Positions 46,101-47,472 of a stretch of 47,472 bases of DNA are shown here, one piece after another. Position 1 is the first letter of the stretch. Each line of letters opens with the position of its first letter. The position numbers were made by a program, and so were the translations under genes. This stretch comes from Candidatus Pacearchaeota archaeon CG1_02_39_14 (GTDB lineage: Archaea > Nanobdellota > Nanobdellia > Pacearchaeales > GW2011-AR1). The notes below the pieces were generated by a model. That model was not told the DNA's origin, made no database searches, and saw nothing but the letters and a program-made list of their open reading frames with translations. The stretch lies in contig MNVZ01000025.1 in assembly GCA_001872315.1 (NCBI GenBank), positions 1-47,472 on the forward strand, given 5' to 3'.

Positions 46101-46486
46101 TTTCTCTTTTCGGCCCAATCAATATAGCTCAAAGCCTTGTCTATTTTACGCATATTCCATTCCATCCTCTTCATCATCCTTCTTGGTATTTTATCGGACC
46201 AGGACCTCATAGCCTTGTCATCAAGCGCATCAATGGCCTCTCTGTAGATTTCAAAAAGGATGACTTCCTTATGATATCCATCCCTTACATTTGAGGCCGC
46301 GTTTCTCGCTCCAATAAGATCCTGCCTTAGAAGATCAAGCTCTGCTCCGGTAAATCTTCCGTTCACAATAAAGAAGTCATATCTATCTAGCACTTCTCTT
46401 CTTTTAGCCCACTCATTTAATAATCCGCTGATATCTTCAGGCATAGCAATCAGCAGCCTCTGTTCTACATAATGAATTAAGTCCAT
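46097..46486 (-). CDS. Hypothetical protein
   Basis: 129-aa ORF, compact convergent overlap with aIF2-beta stop. Confidence 0.55.
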   Translation of the reverse strand: MDLIHYVEQRLLIAMPEDISGLLNEWAKRREVLDRYDFFIVNGRFTGAELDLLRQDLIGARNAASNVRDGYHKEVILFEIYREAIDALDDKAMRSWSDKIPRRMMKRMEWNMRKIDKALSYIDWAEKRN

Positions 46487-46546
46487 CTAAACTTCTAAAG
46501 CAGACGTGATTTAAACTTTTCCACGCCAAAACCGCGGATAAAAACC

Positions 46547-46553
46547 TTTATAA
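46547..46553 (+). promoter_or_regulatory. TATA element upstream of DUF5679-like gene
   Basis: TTTATAA; SD GGAGGT at 46584-46589 before ATG 46598. Confidence 0.55.
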
Positions 46554-46597
46554 CCCCTAAAATCAATACAAAATCAACAAAACGGAGGTAAAAAATA

Positions 46598-46750
46598 ATG
46601 GCTACATATGGACGTTGTATGAAATGCAAGGAACAAGTAGAAATCCAGGATGCCAAGGAAGTTATGACTGCAAAAGGAACTAAGATGGCAAAGGGAAAAT
46701 GCCCTGCTTGTGGAACAACCGTTTGCCGAATGGGCGGCTTGCAAAAATAA
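46598..46750 (+). CDS. DUF5679-like small zinc-binding protein (absent from ORF track, 50 aa)
   Basis: Manual translation MATYGRCMKCKEQVEIQDAKEVMTAKGTKMAKGKCPACGTTVCRMGGLQK; strong SD. Confidence 0.88.
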   Translation: MATYGRCMKCKEQVEIQDAKEVMTAKGTKMAKGKCPACGTTVCRMGGLQK

Positions 46751-46780
46751 GGGGGAAATAATTTTTTTATTTTACTTACA

Positions 46781-47080
46781 ATGATTTGCGTAAAACTGCA
46801 TAAGTCTTATAGGAGCATACTGGCAGTTTGTGACTCTGATTTAATAGGAAAAAAGTTCGTGGAAGGAAAAAGGATTCTTCATGCAAGGGAACCTTTCTTT
46901 GGCAGACAGGAAATAACCCACGAAGAGGCCGTAGATTTAATGAGGGAACAGAGGGCCGAAGATTCGACCTTTAATATAATAGGCGAGAAGTCAATTAAGG
47001 CCGCGGAAGAGGCAGGAATAATAAATTCCGGATATGCAGTAAAAGTTCAGGGGATTCCGTTCATTCTGGTTCTACTGTAA
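46781..47080 (+). CDS. DUF424-like archaeal protein
   Basis: Recognisable pattern RSILAVCDSDLIGKKFVEG...FFGRQEITHEEAVDLM...FNIIGEKSIKAAEEAGII. Confidence 0.75.
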   Translation: MICVKLHKSYRSILAVCDSDLIGKKFVEGKRILHAREPFFGRQEITHEEAVDLMREQRAEDSTFNIIGEKSIKAAEEAGIINSGYAVKVQGIPFILVLL

Positions 47081-47111
47081 CTTTTAAATACACACATTTC
47101 TTGAGAAAAAT

Positions 47112-47465
47112 ATGAATGACGACTTTGGTGACTTTGAGGAAATCAAAGACCAGGAAATAGAAGAGGAAGAGCAAAAAACTCCCTCAAGGATTAGAATGCC
47201 CCAAGGCAAAGAATTAATCGGAATTGTAAGGGACAGGCTTGGAGGAAACAGGATGCATGTTCAGACCACAGACGGCAAAACAAGAAACTGCAGGGTTCCG
47301 GGTAGATACAAAAGAAGGCTCTGGCTTCGTCCCGGGGATATAGTCATAATAATTCCCTGGATTGACGATGACGCTAAAGGAGACATAATTTATAAGTATC
47401 CTCCTGTTGCGGTTACACAGATAAAGAAAACAGGACTAATCTCATCAATAAGGGATGAATTCTAA
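47112..47465 (+). CDS. Translation initiation factor aIF1A
   Basis: RMPQGKELIGIVRDRLGGNRMHVQTTDGKTRNCRVPGRYKRRLWLRPGDIVIIIPW. Confidence 0.95.
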   Translation: MNDDFGDFEEIKDQEIEEEEQKTPSRIRMPQGKELIGIVRDRLGGNRMHVQTTDGKTRNCRVPGRYKRRLWLRPGDIVIIIPWIDDDAKGDIIYKYPPVAVTQIKKTGLISSIRDEF

Positions 47466-47472
47466 AAATGCC

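Noticed and set aside
1-47472. Defence islands, transposases, integrases, prophage
   Set aside because: No recognisable family motifs; the only mobile-type gene is the LAGLIDADG ORF

Overview
The window is an archaeal chromosomal segment of about 47.5 kb. It carries aIF1A, aIF2-beta, aRF1, MCM, L15e, NAC, Sec61-beta, an RPA-like protein, topoisomerase I and archaeal-type TATA promoters. Gene content and surface-protein style suggest a DPANN lineage (Woesearchaeota/Pacearchaeota-like); that placement is an inference, not a computed result. Three parts stand out. (1) A 2055-aa membrane-anchored surface protein (70-6237, minus) with linker, LamG-like, duplicated beta-helix/CxxCYNFTS modules, a Cys-rich segment and a C-terminal dockerin-like tail. 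(2) A type IV pilus/type II secretion-like locus (about 15.5-25.9 kb) with a VirB11/PilT-family ATPase, two TadC-like membrane proteins, a KaiC/FlaH-like ATPase, six pilin-like proteins (one containing a vWA domain with a Cys-rich MIDAS region) and a membrane-anchored winged-helix protein next to a possible operator. (3) A six-gene compact operon (8.0-12.1 kb) joining an rRNA/tRNA methyltransferase, a kinase-like protein, Nudix, HAD, histidine phosphatase and a NIP7/PUA-like protein. There is also a free-standing LAGLIDADG gene overlapping the 3' end of an nth gene that lacks the usual [4Fe-4S] cysteines. Two tRNA genes (Ile-GAU, Gly-CCC) and two short genes below the ORF-track cutoff (Sec61-beta and a DUF5679-like zinc protein) were recognised. 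No CRISPR array, transposase or rRNA gene was seen. All family assignments come from reading motifs by eye, with no database search.
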